Assembly (NCBI GenBank): GCA_940671915.1
Contig: CALNVZ010001721.1
Coordinates: 44,200,110-44,264,109, forward strand
Length of the DNA: 64,000 nt
Reading direction: 5' to 3'
Source: Paracentrotus lividus
Taxonomy: Eukaryota; Echinodermata; Echinoidea; Camarodonta; Echinidae
Below the pieces are notes generated by a model. The model did no database searches. It had not been told where the DNA came from and saw only the letters and a list, made by a program, of their open reading frames with translations. The position numbers were made by a program, and so were the translations under genes. This document shows, one piece after another, positions 24,004 through 59,200 of this stretch. Each line of letters begins with the position of its first letter. Within the stretch, counting starts at the first letter, position 1.

Positions 24004-25690
24004 AGAAACATATAAAGGTATATACATAGAAATGCTATGTGTTGCTGCCTAATGTTAAAATGAAAATATTCAACTTTACATGTTTTTGCACTCTTGAACA
24101 CAATCACACAATTATTAAATTATCACACAATAAATTAATAAAAATGACACACTATCACATTACCAAGTCACTGAACAAGAAATAATACATTGTATAATAT
24201 AGATAAAACTGAAATAGCATATCATACCAAACACTCATATATCTCTATACAAATTCATCAACATATAACAAAATAACCACCAAATCAAATTTGAAATATA
24301 TTGGATGACATGATATATTACTCGTACATAGGAAAGTATTGTTAACCAATAATTTTGTTTTAATATATATATATGATGTAAAAATGAATCATGTGCTAAA
24401 ATTTTATCTAAACAAGGTAAATGAACTACCCCCTCCCCCTATAAGTTTCAATTATTTAAAATATGTACATGTAATATCATGACACATACGTATATCAGAA
24501 TTTCTTCGTGATTTTTGTTGTTGAAATTATTGAAAATTTTAAGCAAAAAGAGCATGATTACCACAATATTTTGTAAGACAGTTAAATCAAAATGCCCCCA
24601 TGTTTACACTGCACCTTTGAATGATGGGAAATAACAATAAAAAGATGATGATTATTGCACCATACAATGTGGGTATGCATAACCTACATGTACATTTTTG
24701 TAATCAATACAAAAAATGTCCCAAAATGTACATTGCTATTTACAAACAATCTTTAATTCTCATGTTCCAAGCAAAATTCCTCATTTGTTCATCCCTTTTA
24801 TGACTTAAACCTCCAAGTTAAACATTTACAGGTATAGTATCAAAATGATGTCACCAAATATGACATGATGCATGCAATTAATCTGTATATGACCAGCAAA
24901 TACTACATAAATAACAAGTTATATTCAATCATTTACACAATACATTTTGCCATATTTTTCGAGGAAATTACAAAATGCCTTTTCTTACAAAAATATACCC
25001 CTTGTTTGAGACACGATGGAAATTCCTTGAGTTGATTTTTTTCAATGATTCCAGCTGCTTTTAATCTTCAAAATTTGTTCATAAAAATTGGGATTCTGGT
25101 GAAAATAGTTGTTTTTGTTCAAAAGAAATTTAGAAAAGCATTTCATTTTTATGTAGAATAGTTTATCCTGAAGCAGTACACTTTATTAATATACATTACA
25201 ATTACATGCAAGAATGTACAAACAACTTGCATAAGTCCAGAACATTGGGTTGCACCTGATGACCATGAAACCCCTATTGATTCATCTCTCCAAAACTCTG
25301 ACCGCTATATTTTTTTAACTTATGTCATGTTTATTCATTATATTTTCATGTTGCATCTTTATAATTTCTTTCTTAATTCAATGCAATCACTTCTATCTGA
25401 TCTCCATCTAATCTATAAAAAATTATCTCAATCTCGTTAAAATTAAGTTTCTGAACTCATTTGTATGATCATAATCATCACCATTATTTTGCACAAAATC
25501 TAATTCAATTCATGAAGCATACAATCATTATTTCAATATCAGATTGAAGCTTATGAAATATCTATTGGTAATCTTTTGATGGTATTGGAGCCTGAGGTTG
25601 GTTTGAACAATGTATTGGTTAATAAAAATTAATTCCATATACCTCTATACCTTTTGAAAAAATAGCTGCTTAAATTGTTGGCGACAGGTA
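24004..25690. other. AT-rich unique sequence between gene ends
   Basis: No exon, RNA gene or repeat family could be recognised here. It lies on the 3' side of the KANK gene (minus strand) and may include distal 3' UTR. Several TTTATT hexamers (AATAAA on the minus strand) occur, for example near 25183, but none stands out. Confidence 0.4.
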
Positions 25691-25764
25691 GGCTCCTTGA
25701 TCATTTTTTAAAATGATCATTTTCTATTTGTGTTGTGATGCTTTGAATTCTGCATCTTTCATTT

Positions 25765-26700
25765 TTTTCAAGATAGTATCCGAGCATTTATTAGTTTCTT
25801 GATCGATACTTTGAATCTTGCTCTTTTTCAAGATTATATCCAATCAATTTTTTAATTTCTTGATTGATATTTTGAATCTTGTTATAGTTCAGTTTTAAAA
25901 CTGCTGCTTTAATTCTTGTCTTACTATCATTTCTTTTCAAGATAGTATCCGATTACATTTCATTTCTTAATTGATACTTTGAATCTTGCTCTATTTCCAG
26001 GTGGCATCCAATTAGTTTAATTGATGCCTTAAATCTTGCTACCGTATTGTAGTTTTCTTTTCTTTTCTTTTTTTCAAGAGAGCGTCCAATGTTTTTATGA
26101 TTGACGCCTCAAAACTTGTTCAATTCAATCATTTTCAAGATAGTATCCAATCGCTTTTTGATTTCTCGATTGATATTTTGAATCTTGTTCTAATTCAACT
26201 TTAAAATTGATGCATGAATCTTTATTCTACCATTATTTTTTATTCAAGATAGTATCCAATCATATTTCATTCATTGATTGATACTTTGAATCTTGTTTTA
26301 TTTCTATCATTTTCAAGATAGTACCCAATCACTCTTTTCAATATTTTGATTGGTACTTTGAATCTTGCTGCAATTGCAGTTTCTTTACAAGATAGCATCC
26401 AATCCAATTCCATGACAATCAATGCTTTGTACCTTGTTTTAAGTAAGGATGGCATCCAATGTATTTATGATTGATGCCTTAAATCTCGTTTATTTCTACC
26501 ATTTTCAAAAGAATCTTGATCTGTTTCATCTTGAATTTGATGCCTTAATTAACTTGTCTTACTAATATATCTATTCAAGATAGTACCCAATCACTCATTT
26601 TATTTCTTGATTGGTACTTTGAATCTTGCTGCCAGTGCAGTTTCTTTACAAGATAGCATCCAATCCAATTTCAATACAATTGATGCTTTGAATCTTGCTA
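25765..26700. repeat. array of imperfect palindromic units
   Basis: About twelve spaced copies of CAAGATAGTATCCAATC, each followed after an A/T-rich gap by GATTGATACTTTGAATCTTG. The two halves are near-complements, so each unit is a potential hairpin. Unit spacing varies from about 50 to 110 bp. Near the end, a longer segment beginning CAAGATAGTACCCAATCAC at 26313 is repeated at 26576, a 263-bp higher-order period. The array starts about 480 bp past the KANK stop codon and may be transcribed in its 3' UTR. Confidence 0.8.
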
Positions 26701-27178
26701 CATCTAATTCGATTTTTATGTCAATATTCTATCATTTCGTAATAACTAGTGATTTCCAAAAAAGGTTTCATATTATTGAAGTTCCATCTTGAATTGACAT
26801 TTTCTGATATACATGTACATGTGTATCTTTGTTCAACTAACCTCAATTTCCTCACAATTTGTTCACACAATTTTCTTAAAATCGTTAGTCATCGGTTTTG
26901 GGAGAGATATCATCAAATCAAGTACATGTATCAGAATGCTTCAATGTTCTGGACAAATGTATCAGGAGTAGTAATCAATGCTGCTTGGAAGTTGGACATG
27001 ATTCAAACCTTTACACATTGCTAACAGTATATATGATCAATTAGTCGTTTGTTACTATGAATGAAGAGAATCTCAAAGACGGGTGTACAGATTTGCACTT
27101 TATAAATATATTGTTCTTCATCAAGAAGAATTTACGTCATTGAAGTCTCTAATTCGCTTTCATCGCATGAATCTTTCT

Positions 27179-48137
<20,959 letters not shown>

Positions 48138-48244
48138 GGTAACCGTCTACCGTTGGTCCTGGATGTAGATGGAGTGATACTGGGGGTGTGGTCTATCTAG
48201 ACACTGGTGATTGGCCAGTTAACGTCTCCTCTCTGCATACTCAT
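48138..48244 (-). promoter_or_regulatory. KANK: KANK 5' UTR with a short upstream ORF
   Basis: Upstream of the KANK start the transcript strand has a possible acceptor TTGCTGTACAG at 48245-48255. Directly after it an ATG opens a 15-codon upstream ORF (MSMQRGDVNWPITSV) that stops before the main start. The exon boundary is inferred from the AG and the preceding tract. Confidence 0.5.
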
Positions 48245-48255
48245 CTGTACAGCAA

Positions 48256-50859
48256 AGAAATCAAGAGAAGAGAAGATAAAGAATGGTTAATTTATAAAAT
48301 GAAATGACACCTGATTTCACTAAAGAATTTAACAAAATTATATCACAAGGATAAAAGTTATTACCTGCTTATAATTCATGTTTAAGTGAGCTCATTAAGT
48401 CTTTACTAAATTCAAAAGTAGTAAGTCAGAAATAAACAGATTGAATGCATTATGAGCTAAATATTCTACATAAATCACATATGATTATGACGAACATCAC
48501 CATGTGCTCATATTCAAAAGGAAAACATCTTAAAATTCTTCTCATATTTAGAATTTAACAAACTCCATGAAACGCTTTTAAAGCTGCATACCAAAGACAA
48601 AAGCCAAGCAGTCTTATCCTCTGCACAGGCCACTTATAAAAAGATAATCATCATATTTTCCATAAACAGCAAGACATTTTTCTTGCTGATGATTCTACCA
48701 GACTCCTCTGATAATGATAAACGCAGGGTTATTTCCTAGGCTCAAGATGAAAGGAGACAGATACGAGGCTCTTAAAATGTCAAATTGATTTCCTGGCGCA
48801 CAGATGCTCCTATCAAGAAGACAAGCACCTGTGTTTATGACATTGGACCGACCATTAAAATATTGATGAAAATATCAGTCTTTAGTAAAGTACCTTGAAG
48901 CAGTTTTAAGGCACCACATTTCTTAAAGACATGATACCAGGGCCTCTGGAGTGAGTTGTGATCGATCTGAACATATCAAAAGTCCTATCCCTAATCTCCA
49001 AGGGAGTTGCAATGCATTCTATTCTATTCAAGAGCAATACCTGTAGACTTTGGCGATCATGTTTTTCCATGATCAATCGCAATTCATTTTGATATCAATT
49101 GCTCTATAAGACATGTAAGACAGGCCCCACATTACAGAATTTCTAATGTTTTCAATTTCTAAACATTCATTCTTCCCCCTCTCTCTCTCTTTCCCCTCAC
49201 TGCATACAGTTTATAATAAACTCTCACAAAGAAAGACCAAACTACATCAAAGCATAATATGTCATAGCTTCACATCCAGGAACAAAGAAGATAAAAGTAA
49301 GTAAACCTACACTTATTCCTAAGGTCATCATACTAAGTGAAATTTATAACCTTCAAGAAGTCATCCATTGTTTAAATCTACGACTTCCTGTCCATTTTAT
49401 ATTCTATACCTTCAGATAAAACAGTGCAACATATCAAATAGCAAACATATATCCAAGCATGTTGAGTGTTCAATCCATCCCCAGGCCTTTATATTAGCGA
49501 ATGGATGAAGATGGCAAAGGAAGTTGCAATTAAGCTTTCGGGAAAATAATAAAATTAAGAAATTAGTTTGCTTAAACATTTTACAAGCCAAATATTTGAC
49601 TGCTGGAGATTTTCCAAAGCTAATCTCCCTATCTCATATTCCAGACTTTCAGATCTCTATGAATATCTAGAAATGTATACAGATTTTCATCAGTTTCAAA
49701 TGCACAATTGACAAGGCCTATACATCTATATTTTTTAAAACTATTATTTTATATGCCTGTAATGTGCCCATTTCTGCTGTAGGGTCTGGTTATACTTTGG
49801 ACCCCACCCCTCCTTACCCATCCTCCATTCTCCAACCTATACTGTCTCCTCTGTTTTCAGTGGAAGGCACCCCATGCCATTTACATTATTTAAATCTTGA
49901 CACCCCCCCCCCCTGCCAATCCCCTAACCTTACCCATCTCTGTTTCTCTCCCTTTATCTATCCAAATTTCCAATCTCTCCTTTTCTCCCTTTCCTAAACT
50001 TTTAAAACCAATATTTCATTTTTAAAACCCATGAGGGGGGGGGGGGCTGGGCTTCAGCCCCCCCCCCACTTTTGTCAGCCAACGTGTACAAAAATGCAAA
50101 AATGACCATACATTTGTTATTTTTAGCCTGTTCAGCCCCCCCTACTTTCGGCTCAGCCCCTCCACTTTCAAAAATGCTCCGCGGCCCCTGATTTTATCAT
50201 ATTCTAAACCTTCTTTCCATTCTGTATACAACATGTAGGTCTATCTCCTCACCCCATCTATTATCCTGATCAGTAAAATATAATTTGAATGTCTTCACAA
50301 TACTCTTACAATATCATAGAAAGTTCAAGCATGAATATCACTTACTTTCCTTCGACGGAAATATTATTGGTCATTTATGATCCATGGTCAACGAAAACTG
50401 ACCATATATCCTGGGTAATCACAGATAATGCAAGCCAGTGGCCAGTATTTCCTTTCAAGATAATGCTCCTTACAATGAGACAGAGACAAGATAACATCCG
50501 CTATGGATTAATGGTATCAACATCACTGCCAACATCAAAACTATAATGTTACAGGCAAAAGTATGATTGTGAAAATATTACCATTCTCTTCTGAAACAGA
50601 TACAAATTTTATATCAGAAAGTATATTTCAAATCAAACTTAATTTTTCATTCTGATGCGGCTGAACTCACCTAATATGATACATGAAAGGTTTCCAAATA
50701 TCAATTATCAAAAACTGACTTGATAGAAGAACATTTGATGAAAGCCTATAGATGCAATGGACAAGTCAACCATTCATGTAGTTTCAATGAAAGTGATGTC
50801 AGTAAAGTGATGTCATGTAAAATCCAATGAATTGTTGATTAATGTTTCTCATTGAAGAG
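48256..50859. other. non-coding, probably 5' intron or flank of KANK
   Basis: No coding exon is supported on either strand. C-rich runs occur at about 49795-49990. Around 50025-50190 are G/C blocks (GGGCTTCAGCCCCCC, CAGCCCCCCCT) that look like the edge of an interspersed repeat. The upstream, untranslated first exon of KANK may lie here or further on. Confidence 0.4.
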
Positions 50860-51620
50860 TTGAGCGGTTTATAAGAGTGAACCTCAAGTTCTAGATGGTG
50901 GTAGTGAAGTTATAATTAATCAGTCTCCTTTCCTCTTAATTTCCTAACCCTGCATTAGTCATGACATATAGTCTTTGACCTGGCATATGGTCACTGATAA
51001 TGGTCAAGCTATGGTCAATCTCAAGGAATTCCTCAATAAATCATATCATTTAAAAAATGAGTAATTAGCTCATATCATGAACATCGACAGACAAAATAAC
51101 ACTCTCTCTGCAATTTTATGAAATTTTATTCATTTTAAGGTTACAGGCAAAGACATAGAAAAGGTACCCTGTAAAATCATGTAAAACTTTTTTTTTAATG
51201 TATGCTCATGGTCAACATGTAGATGTATGATTTTTAGTCAAAATTCGACACTATTTAAAACTTCTAAATATTTATTAACAGGTTCACATAAAACATTATT
51301 ACTGGATATAAAAGCCTAAAGGAATACTAAGCGTTGAGATGAACTTCAAGCTCATGATGGTGGTAGAAAATTTATAACTTATCACACTACCCTTCGCCCA
51401 TTTCCTATCCCTGCATTAGTCATGACATATAGTCTTTGACCTGGCATATGGTCAGTGATAACGGTCAAGCGCATGGTCAAACTCAAGGAATTCAAATCTA
51501 ACATAATTTCCTCAATAAATTATCATTTGACAGTCAGAAGAGTATTAGCTCATATCCTGACCATGGACAGACAAAATAATGCCATTTAGGCAATTTTGAC
51601 TTATTTTTCTTCATTTTGGG
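50860..51620. repeat. tandem duplication of ~460 bp
   Basis: TGCATTAGTCATGACATATA and the following GTCTTTGACCTGGCATATGG occur at 50951 and again at 51412, with further matches before (GATGGTGGTAG) and after (AGACAAAATAA). The copies have diverged by substitutions and indels. Non-coding. Confidence 0.8.
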
Positions 51621-52678
51621 GGGTATACATGCATACATTATGCAGAAGAAAAAAAACTTGACAGTCTTGTGAAAATTTGAAGAAGTTTTACCATGCTTAT
51701 ACTGGTAATCATGAAAAAGTATCAAAACATCCAAATAAAACACGTTCAAATAGAACAACTGCTAGGAAAAAGAACATTTTGCCAGACATTTACATTTTTT
51801 TAAACCATATTTTCTACTGAGATTGCTATTTCAATTCAGTTCTTTCAAGGTTCTTCCAATAAAGTCATCATATATGCACCGTAACAGCCCAATATTCCAG
51901 CGTCATAATCTGATAATTGAAACTAATGACCGGCAATATTGAATTATTCCCACAAAGGCATCCCCCAAAACCCGAAACGGAAACACATATGCGGGGTTAA
52001 CCCATGCCGTCTAGCCGGCACATAAACTCCAATTGTCTACAGTACTTTTGATTTGGCGCTATTCGGAGCATTCCAGGCACCCTTTCCATTTGATAAACTT
52101 CCATCTGTACCTGGGTTTAAGAGACATTGGACAGTGATGAACTCATTTCCGACGCTGGATCTGTTTTTCTACTTTTGTAATTTACAGTTTAACACATGGG
52201 TGTTGATTGGCGGCGAGTGAGTTTTTATGCGACGTGCGATATATCAACGTCTCGTTATCAGCCATGCAGTGCTGGCGAGAAAGTTCAACTTAACAACAAA
52301 GTAATTTGTATGATAATGTACATGAACATCATAGGGTGTTGGTATAAAAATATCAAGCAAAGCTTTAGGATATCATTTTAACATGATTGGAAAGGAAAAA
52401 TACATGTAGAGAGACAATTATTTTTAGCGGCACACTAATGAGCTCAATCTATGGAGGTTCGAAAAACAATTTTACGCAAGGCAAAATAAATGATTTAAGT
52501 TTCTCTCTCTCTCTCTGTCACTGTTTCTCTCCCTACCTAGCTCTATCTTAATAATAAATGATCTGTTTCATCATTTCGGCATATCTCTTGATGTTTCTCT
52601 TCATACATGTATATTTGGCCTTCTCCATATCATTAGATCCAGATTCATAAAAAATCCATGAGGAAGAGACATTAGGTG

Positions 52679-53241
52679 GATTCACACCTGCCCGTAATCT
52701 CTGATCGGGTATTCTTATCCCGATCACAAACTACGCGTAATTTTGCAAGTGTGAAACCAAACTACGCTTAATATTCCTGAAGATAAATTCCCGTAAATTA
52801 GTAGGTACTTCGTCGAAACTACGCGTAATTTCACCAAGGTCGTGGGAACTTTTGTAGTGTGAACATAAATTACGGGAACTTTCTATTCCCCCTTTTTTTT
52901 CTTATGTATTTCTTTGTTTTTCCTTCTTTCTACTCTTACCTTTAATAATATGTATTTCTTTGTTTTTTCTTCTTTCTCCTCTTTCCTTATGTATTTCTGT
53001 TTTTTCCTTCTTTCTTCTCTTTCCTTATGTATTTCTTTATTTTTTCTCTTGCTTTCTCTTTCCTTATGTTTTTCTTTGTTTTTCCATCTTTCCCTGCTTT
53101 TCTTATGTATTTCTTTGTTTTTCCTTCTTTCTTCCCTTGTTTATAACTTTGGGTATTTCCCCTGGAAAAAGACGGTTAGGGCAGGTGTGAAACAGTTCTC
53201 GTAAATTACGAGAATTTTTCCTGATCGGGTAGGTGTGAATC
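52679..53241. mobile_element. inverted-repeat element carrying TTCTTATG minisatellite
   Basis: Ends GATTCACACCTGCCCG and the near-complement CGGGTAGGTGTGAATC. The left part has repeated words such as AACTACGCGTAATTT and ATTACGGGAAC. The centre, 52895-53145, is a T/C-rich array with about six copies of TTCTTATGTATTTCTTTG or close variants (one-base changes, some without CTT). No protein. It abuts the DIRS element. Confidence 0.8.
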
Positions 53242-53289
53242 ATAAAAATTACAATCTAATTTTATTATTTACGATATAGAAATATACAT

Positions 53290-56200
53290 TTGCCTACCAT
53301 TGCTATTCGACCTCGAATCGCCCGGCAGAACCGGAAATTTTACCAACCGAAATTTTTTGCCCTATCATTCGCCTATTTACCCCCCCCCCCACCCCCATTG
53401 AATAGCGCCCTCCATTGACGAGGATGCGGCCGAAAGCGATCCTATACACTTCCTCTAACTCTATCGCCCCAAAGAACTTCGTATGTTGCAACGGAAAGGG
53501 GGACGGAGGGAGGGATTGTAGGCAAATGTATATTTTCTATATCGTAAATAATAAAATTAGATTGTAATTTTTATGATTTACTTCAATAGGAACTTACATT
53601 TGCCTACCATTGCTACGACCAGCACCGAGCAAAGAGTCGGGAGGGCAACCATAACGGTTAAGAAACTATGGAGGACGCGCGCTGCTTAGAGAGGTGCGGT
53701 GGAGAAAACACCCTCACTAGCAGCGACTTCTCTCAGGTAAAAGGAGGTGAAAGAATTTGCAGAACGCACAAAAAGGCCGCCTTGCAAATATTCTTCACCC
53801 CTACCCTAGTAAATAGGGCCCAAGAGGAGCTGATGCTCCTGGTCTGAAGGGCCTTGGGAGTAGTTCCTCTTCAAGGGCCTTCACTTCCCGAGCCTTGATT
53901 GCGGAGACTATCATCCACCGGGATAACGTTATCTCTAGAAACCCTTTATGGGGTTCACGGGAAGTAACAAATAACTGTGAAGATGTGTGAAGATCTCAGT
54001 CTACTTGAAGAACCATAAGAGGGCCCTGACGGGGCACTAGAAATGTCTTTTCTGAAGATGAGAACCCCGTCAGAGGACGAATGAAGATCTCGATAGAGTC
54101 CGACGAGGCTGTTTTGGTTCTAAGCAATGAAGGATGTGAAAGGAATCAGACGAACCACATATCTCTCCCAACGAATATGACCAGGTGATATTGAGAGAAC
54201 ATGTAGCGAAACTCCTCCTTTGCCCAGAGGACTATTGCTAGGAGAAAACTTGTCTTAATGGACTGATTTAACAGGTAAATGAGTTCAAAGGCTCGAACGG
54301 TGGCTTAGACCAAAGCCTCCAAAACTTAGGGAAAAACTCCAGGCTGGAGTCAAGGCTTTAAAAAATAGGCGCGTTTTAAAGAAAAAGGCCCTAAGCAACG
54401 CCAAGAGCTGGTGGGGGGGCGGTCGAGACCGATCCCCCATACAAAAAACCAGTAAGAAAGGCCTAAATAGCCAAACAAACCCTCGAATCGTCGAGAGAGA
54501 CCTACCTTATCGAACAGAGAAATAAGGAAATCGGCAATAAGAGGCAAAGGAGCCTCTCTGGGGGACCCTGCAAGAGGTTCGTACCAGGACAGGAAAACCC
54601 AAGGCGCAAAAAGAATACAATCCTAGTCGACTTCAGTCTACTTCCAACTAGCAGCTCAACTGCTTCGTCTGAAAAGCCTTCATCCCTAGCCCGCTGGCCG
54701 AAAGAGGCCATGCAGTTTAAAATGAAAGGTGCGGATGGATTTCGCATGTAGAACCCGCACAACGGAAGAGAAAAATAAGTCCGGTACGGCCGGAAGGGTC
54801 AGCGGCTCCCCTGCTAACAGGAGCAAAAGATCCTGAAAACCAGGCCCGACACCGGTCAGTAGGGAGCAATCAAAGAACCACCGTTGTCTGATCCTCCCTG
54901 ATCTTCCTGAGAACAGAGGGATCAACTTGAATGGTAGAAAAGCGTACGCCTTCCACCCCTTCCAAAGAAAAGAGAACGCGTCCAGAAAGAAAGCAGAAGT
55001 CTCCCTGACTCGGGAGGCAAAAGCCGAGGAAGACTGTTGTCTCAAAGGAGAAAGTCTGCTTATCAGATTGTGCCTCCCCCGGAGAGTGGGAGGCAACCGG
55101 GGACGATCTTCTCCGATTGCACGCCATTCCGAAAAGGAGGAACGCTACCGTCCGTCTCAACTCCAAAGAAGTGTGTCCCTCCTTGTTAGATGATGTAGGC
55201 CTTCAGAGAGGTGTTGTCCGAGAAGAAACAACACCGAAAGGCCCACCAAAAGGTCGGCGAAAGACGTTGAAGGACAAACAGAACTGACAAAAGTTTCCAA
55301 AAACGTTGAAGTGAGGCAGCGGCCTCGAGGAGGACCCAAGATCCGGAAACCCATCCGACCTGACAAGGGCCCCCCAACCCAACGCTTGAAGAGACGCTGT
55401 TCGTGTCACATGGTAAACCGAGAGAAGAGGGTCCTTTGAATCTTTTCCCTGAAGAAGGAAGGTCGGTTCGCCACGGATGAGAGAAGCTTCTTGATCTCCA
55501 CCGTCAAAGAAAACCAGACCAGAGGGGAGCTGAGGTTCGGCCTGAAAAACTTCAGGAGATGCAGCCGGAAATGTCTCATAAAGAGACGACAATTTGGCAA
55601 GAAGTCCACCAGACTGGCTAAAAACCCCAGCCATCTCAAACAAACCTCGGCTCGAACTCTCCGCATGCTCAGGAGGGACCTGGTAAGACTGACCAGAGCT
55701 TCTATTCTCTCAAGGCTCGGCCGAGCCAGTTGATTCTTGATATCCAACTGGGCACCCAAGTAGATCGGAGTTCGGGAGGGAACTAATTCCGATTTGGACC
55801 AGTTGATCATGAATCCCAAAATCTTCGGTCGTTTTCACTAACATCGAAAGATGGTGTGAAAGCAGGACCTCCGAAAGGCGACGAGAAGCCAATCGTCTAA
55901 GAAAGCTAAATCCGAAGGTCCTTGCCCTGAGGAAAGACATCAACGCCGAGACCACCCTGGTGAAGACTCTGGGAGCGGGACAAAGACCAAAAGAAGGGCT
56001 TTGAAGCGAAAAGTCTCCTTTCCTCTAGCACAATCCCAAAAGATCCCTCGACGAAGGGTCTATTGGGATGTGGAAAAAGGCATCGCTCAGGTCGCGAGAA
56101 CACCGCAAAGTCGTCTGACCGAGAGCCGGAAGAATAGAGGCTAAATGGTCCATCCTGAAAAGTGACTTTGCGATGTGCCTGTTGATCCTCTTCAATATTG

Positions 56201-59200
56201 AGGATCATCCTGAGCGAGCCTGAACGATTGGGATCACAAAAACGGGGGAGAGACACAGAAAGTCGTGATCCCTCACCCGTCCGTCCGAGAAATAAGTTTC
56301 CTGAAAAGGATCTAATGTGGCGGTGATCGATTTCGGATAAAACCCCTTGGAAGAGGCTCTTCTAGAACTATCCGAAGTCCGTTCTTGATCACGGAGAGGA
56401 CGAAGACATCGTCCGTGATCGACTTCCAAGTCGGAAGAAACCTCCGAAGTCGACCACCCACCAGATCTCCAAAGCGAACTCGGGAAGTCATCTGGAAAAT
56501 GCTTCCCGTCCCGACGAAAAGGGCTATTCTTCGCGAAGCCTCGGGAAGAGCCCCTACCACCTCCACGTCCTCGACGAGGAGTCTGGTTTTGAAAAGACAC
56601 CAGACGATCATAAGAATCAGGAGAAAGTCGGTTACCCTACGATCCTGAGGAGGAGCTGCCAAGGCCGACCGGCGCAGGAAAGGAAGCCCTCTTTGTCCTT
56701 CTTCTTCTTGCCCTTCCTGAAAGGAGGAGCTTTGAAGAAGCCAGGTAAAACAGACCTAAAAGACGATGGGGCCTGACGAACATCTCTAATAAATGTAGAC
56801 AATTCCTGGGCCTTCTAACGTGAGTCAACTTCAAAATGCAAAACGTCTGCCAAGTTGCTCCCGTAAAGGAAGGGGGAGGTCACGTCAAACTCCTGACCAT
56901 ATCCGGGATGAGGGATTGCTTGATATGAAGAGTCTCAAGCATATGAACTCTACGGGCATTATCCAGCAAGGTGGATGTAGCCGCAAACTGAGAAAACAAG
57001 AGAGAAGAAAACTCCCTAAGGGCCAGGGAGAATCTCGGCCCGGACTGGCGGAGAAAGGCCCAACTCGTGGATGAAAGTCAAAATCGGATTTGTCAGATTA
57101 CAAGAGGTAATCCTGTACTCGAAGTTGAAAAGACGTAATAGCTTTCGACCTATCCGAAAAGAAAACTTAACGCCCCTCCGAAGTTTCAGGGGTCACTTCC
57201 GACCTCTGGAACGAAAGAAAAAAGAAATAAGCCTGTGACTCGCTTCGCCAAAAGAAGCTCTACAACGACTTCAGGTACAACTTCGTCGGATAAAATATCC
57301 ACCGAAGTATTAACCCGGAGGGATCCCGCGTATCAACCATAACGCGAATGGCGGTACAAGGGAGTCGGATGAGATTCAAAACATGAGTCGTGGGAATCAG
57401 CCACCGAAAAGATCTCATCGTCTGACGAGGAAGCATCCAGCTACTCACAAGGAGGGTGGGAACCACCCATAGAGGTGAGTTGGAAGTGGTGACGTAAAAC
57501 TTAAACCACTTGCGAACCTCCGGAGGTACACCCAAACTACCCGGATTGGATCGCAGAGTTGATGTCTACCCGAAAAGGAAGTGTCCAACCTGAGGGGGAG
57601 GGTTCCTATCGAAAAAACCGGATCCGGGTTCGGCACACGAAGCGAAGTCGCTCTAAACCCGAAGTGCCCGCCTGTAAAGGGGACTGATCCCCGCGGGAAC
57701 CGGATCGGGATCCGGAAAAGCAAGTCTACGACGCTTCACAACGGAAGAGCCCGCCTCAGATGCGGTGCCGATCCGAAAAGAAAACGGCTTGGAAGACGGG
57801 GTGTAGGTTTCAAAAAGAAAACGCGCCGCCTATAACGGACCCTGGCTCCGAAAAGAAATCGGAGCGGAATCCGAAACACCTTCACGCCTCCCCGACGTAG
57901 TATCCGAAAAGGAAGGGGACACACTCCGAGATTAAAAACGGAGAGAGACAGACCCCCACCACCAAAAGTGGTGACCGGATATGTCGGGGACGTCCCGCTT
58001 TACCGGATACCCGCCGACAAGAAACAAAGCGACGGCTTTGGACGTGTCAGCCGCGCCTAGTGAGGAACCAACGTGCGGCCTACTATCCGAGGATACAGTC
58101 CCTTGGACGGTATTCACTCCCAAAACCGGTACGGAAACCGACTTGCGGATCCGATTTACCTCAGTTAAGGGAACGGCGTCGATATCCGTATGAAAACGGA
58201 GAGAGACGGACCCCCCACCAAAGGTGGGCCGACCGATATGGTCGGGAACGTCCCGCTCTGCCGGATATCCGCCGACAAGTAACAGAGCGAAGGCTCTGGA
58301 CATGTCATCCGGCTAGTGAGTAACGCGACAAGCGGCCTACTATCCGAGGATATAGGTCCGTCTTGAACGGTACTCACCCCCAAAACCGGTACAGAAACCG
58401 ACTAGCGGATCCGATTTACCTCAGTTAAGGGTACGGCGCCGATATCCGGTCCGGTCAAACTCGATAAAAGAAACCGAGCTCGATCCGGTTATGCCAGGCG
58501 AAGCCTGAGGCACAATGGGATTCGGCACCGTGAGAGAAATGAACCCAGCACCTTCAGCCTGAACTGAATTAGCCAGTGAACCGGCCACCGGTTGTGAAAC
58601 CGATGTATAACCGTTTTAGATCTCCCGTTAGTCGAACGGGGCAAAGATAATCGTACTCGGCACGAGGGCCGTAGCCGTCATTTTCCTGGACGCTGCCAAA
58701 CCTGTCAGATATCAACGGTCCCGTACTTGAGGGACCGACGATTCCGAGCAGCGAGGTTTTGTCCGCACAGTGTTCGACCCAATTATACTCACCCCCGCAA
58801 ATCCGAGGTGGTGAAGACAAGCCTCTCACCCCCTGCAAGGGGACTTCTCAAGAGAAAACACACGCCTGCTCGCTAATTTCTTCCCCCGCTTCTTCTTATT
58901 AGAAGAAGACACGAGAAGAAAAAAGACAAGACGAATCTGTAATAAAAAGAGAAAGAAAAGTGTTAATACACAAAGGGGGTAAATAGGCGGGTCTAACAAA
59001 GAAGCGGAGCACAAAAACTCTGTGCGCCGCAAAACACACACAACACTCAAACGTAAACTATGACACGTATTACATACACGCAGTAATGAACGTACGAAAG
59101 TCTACGGGAAGAGAGAGCGTGAAAATAAAGGATCACCGAGAGATAAAAACTGTCAAATCTCGGTAAAACCAAAAAACTAGACCCAAAAAGAGAGCTCAGA

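Noticed and set aside
25765-26700. CRISPR-like spaced repeats
   Set aside because: Repeat and spacer lengths are irregular, the units are imperfect, and the context is a eukaryotic gene neighbourhood.
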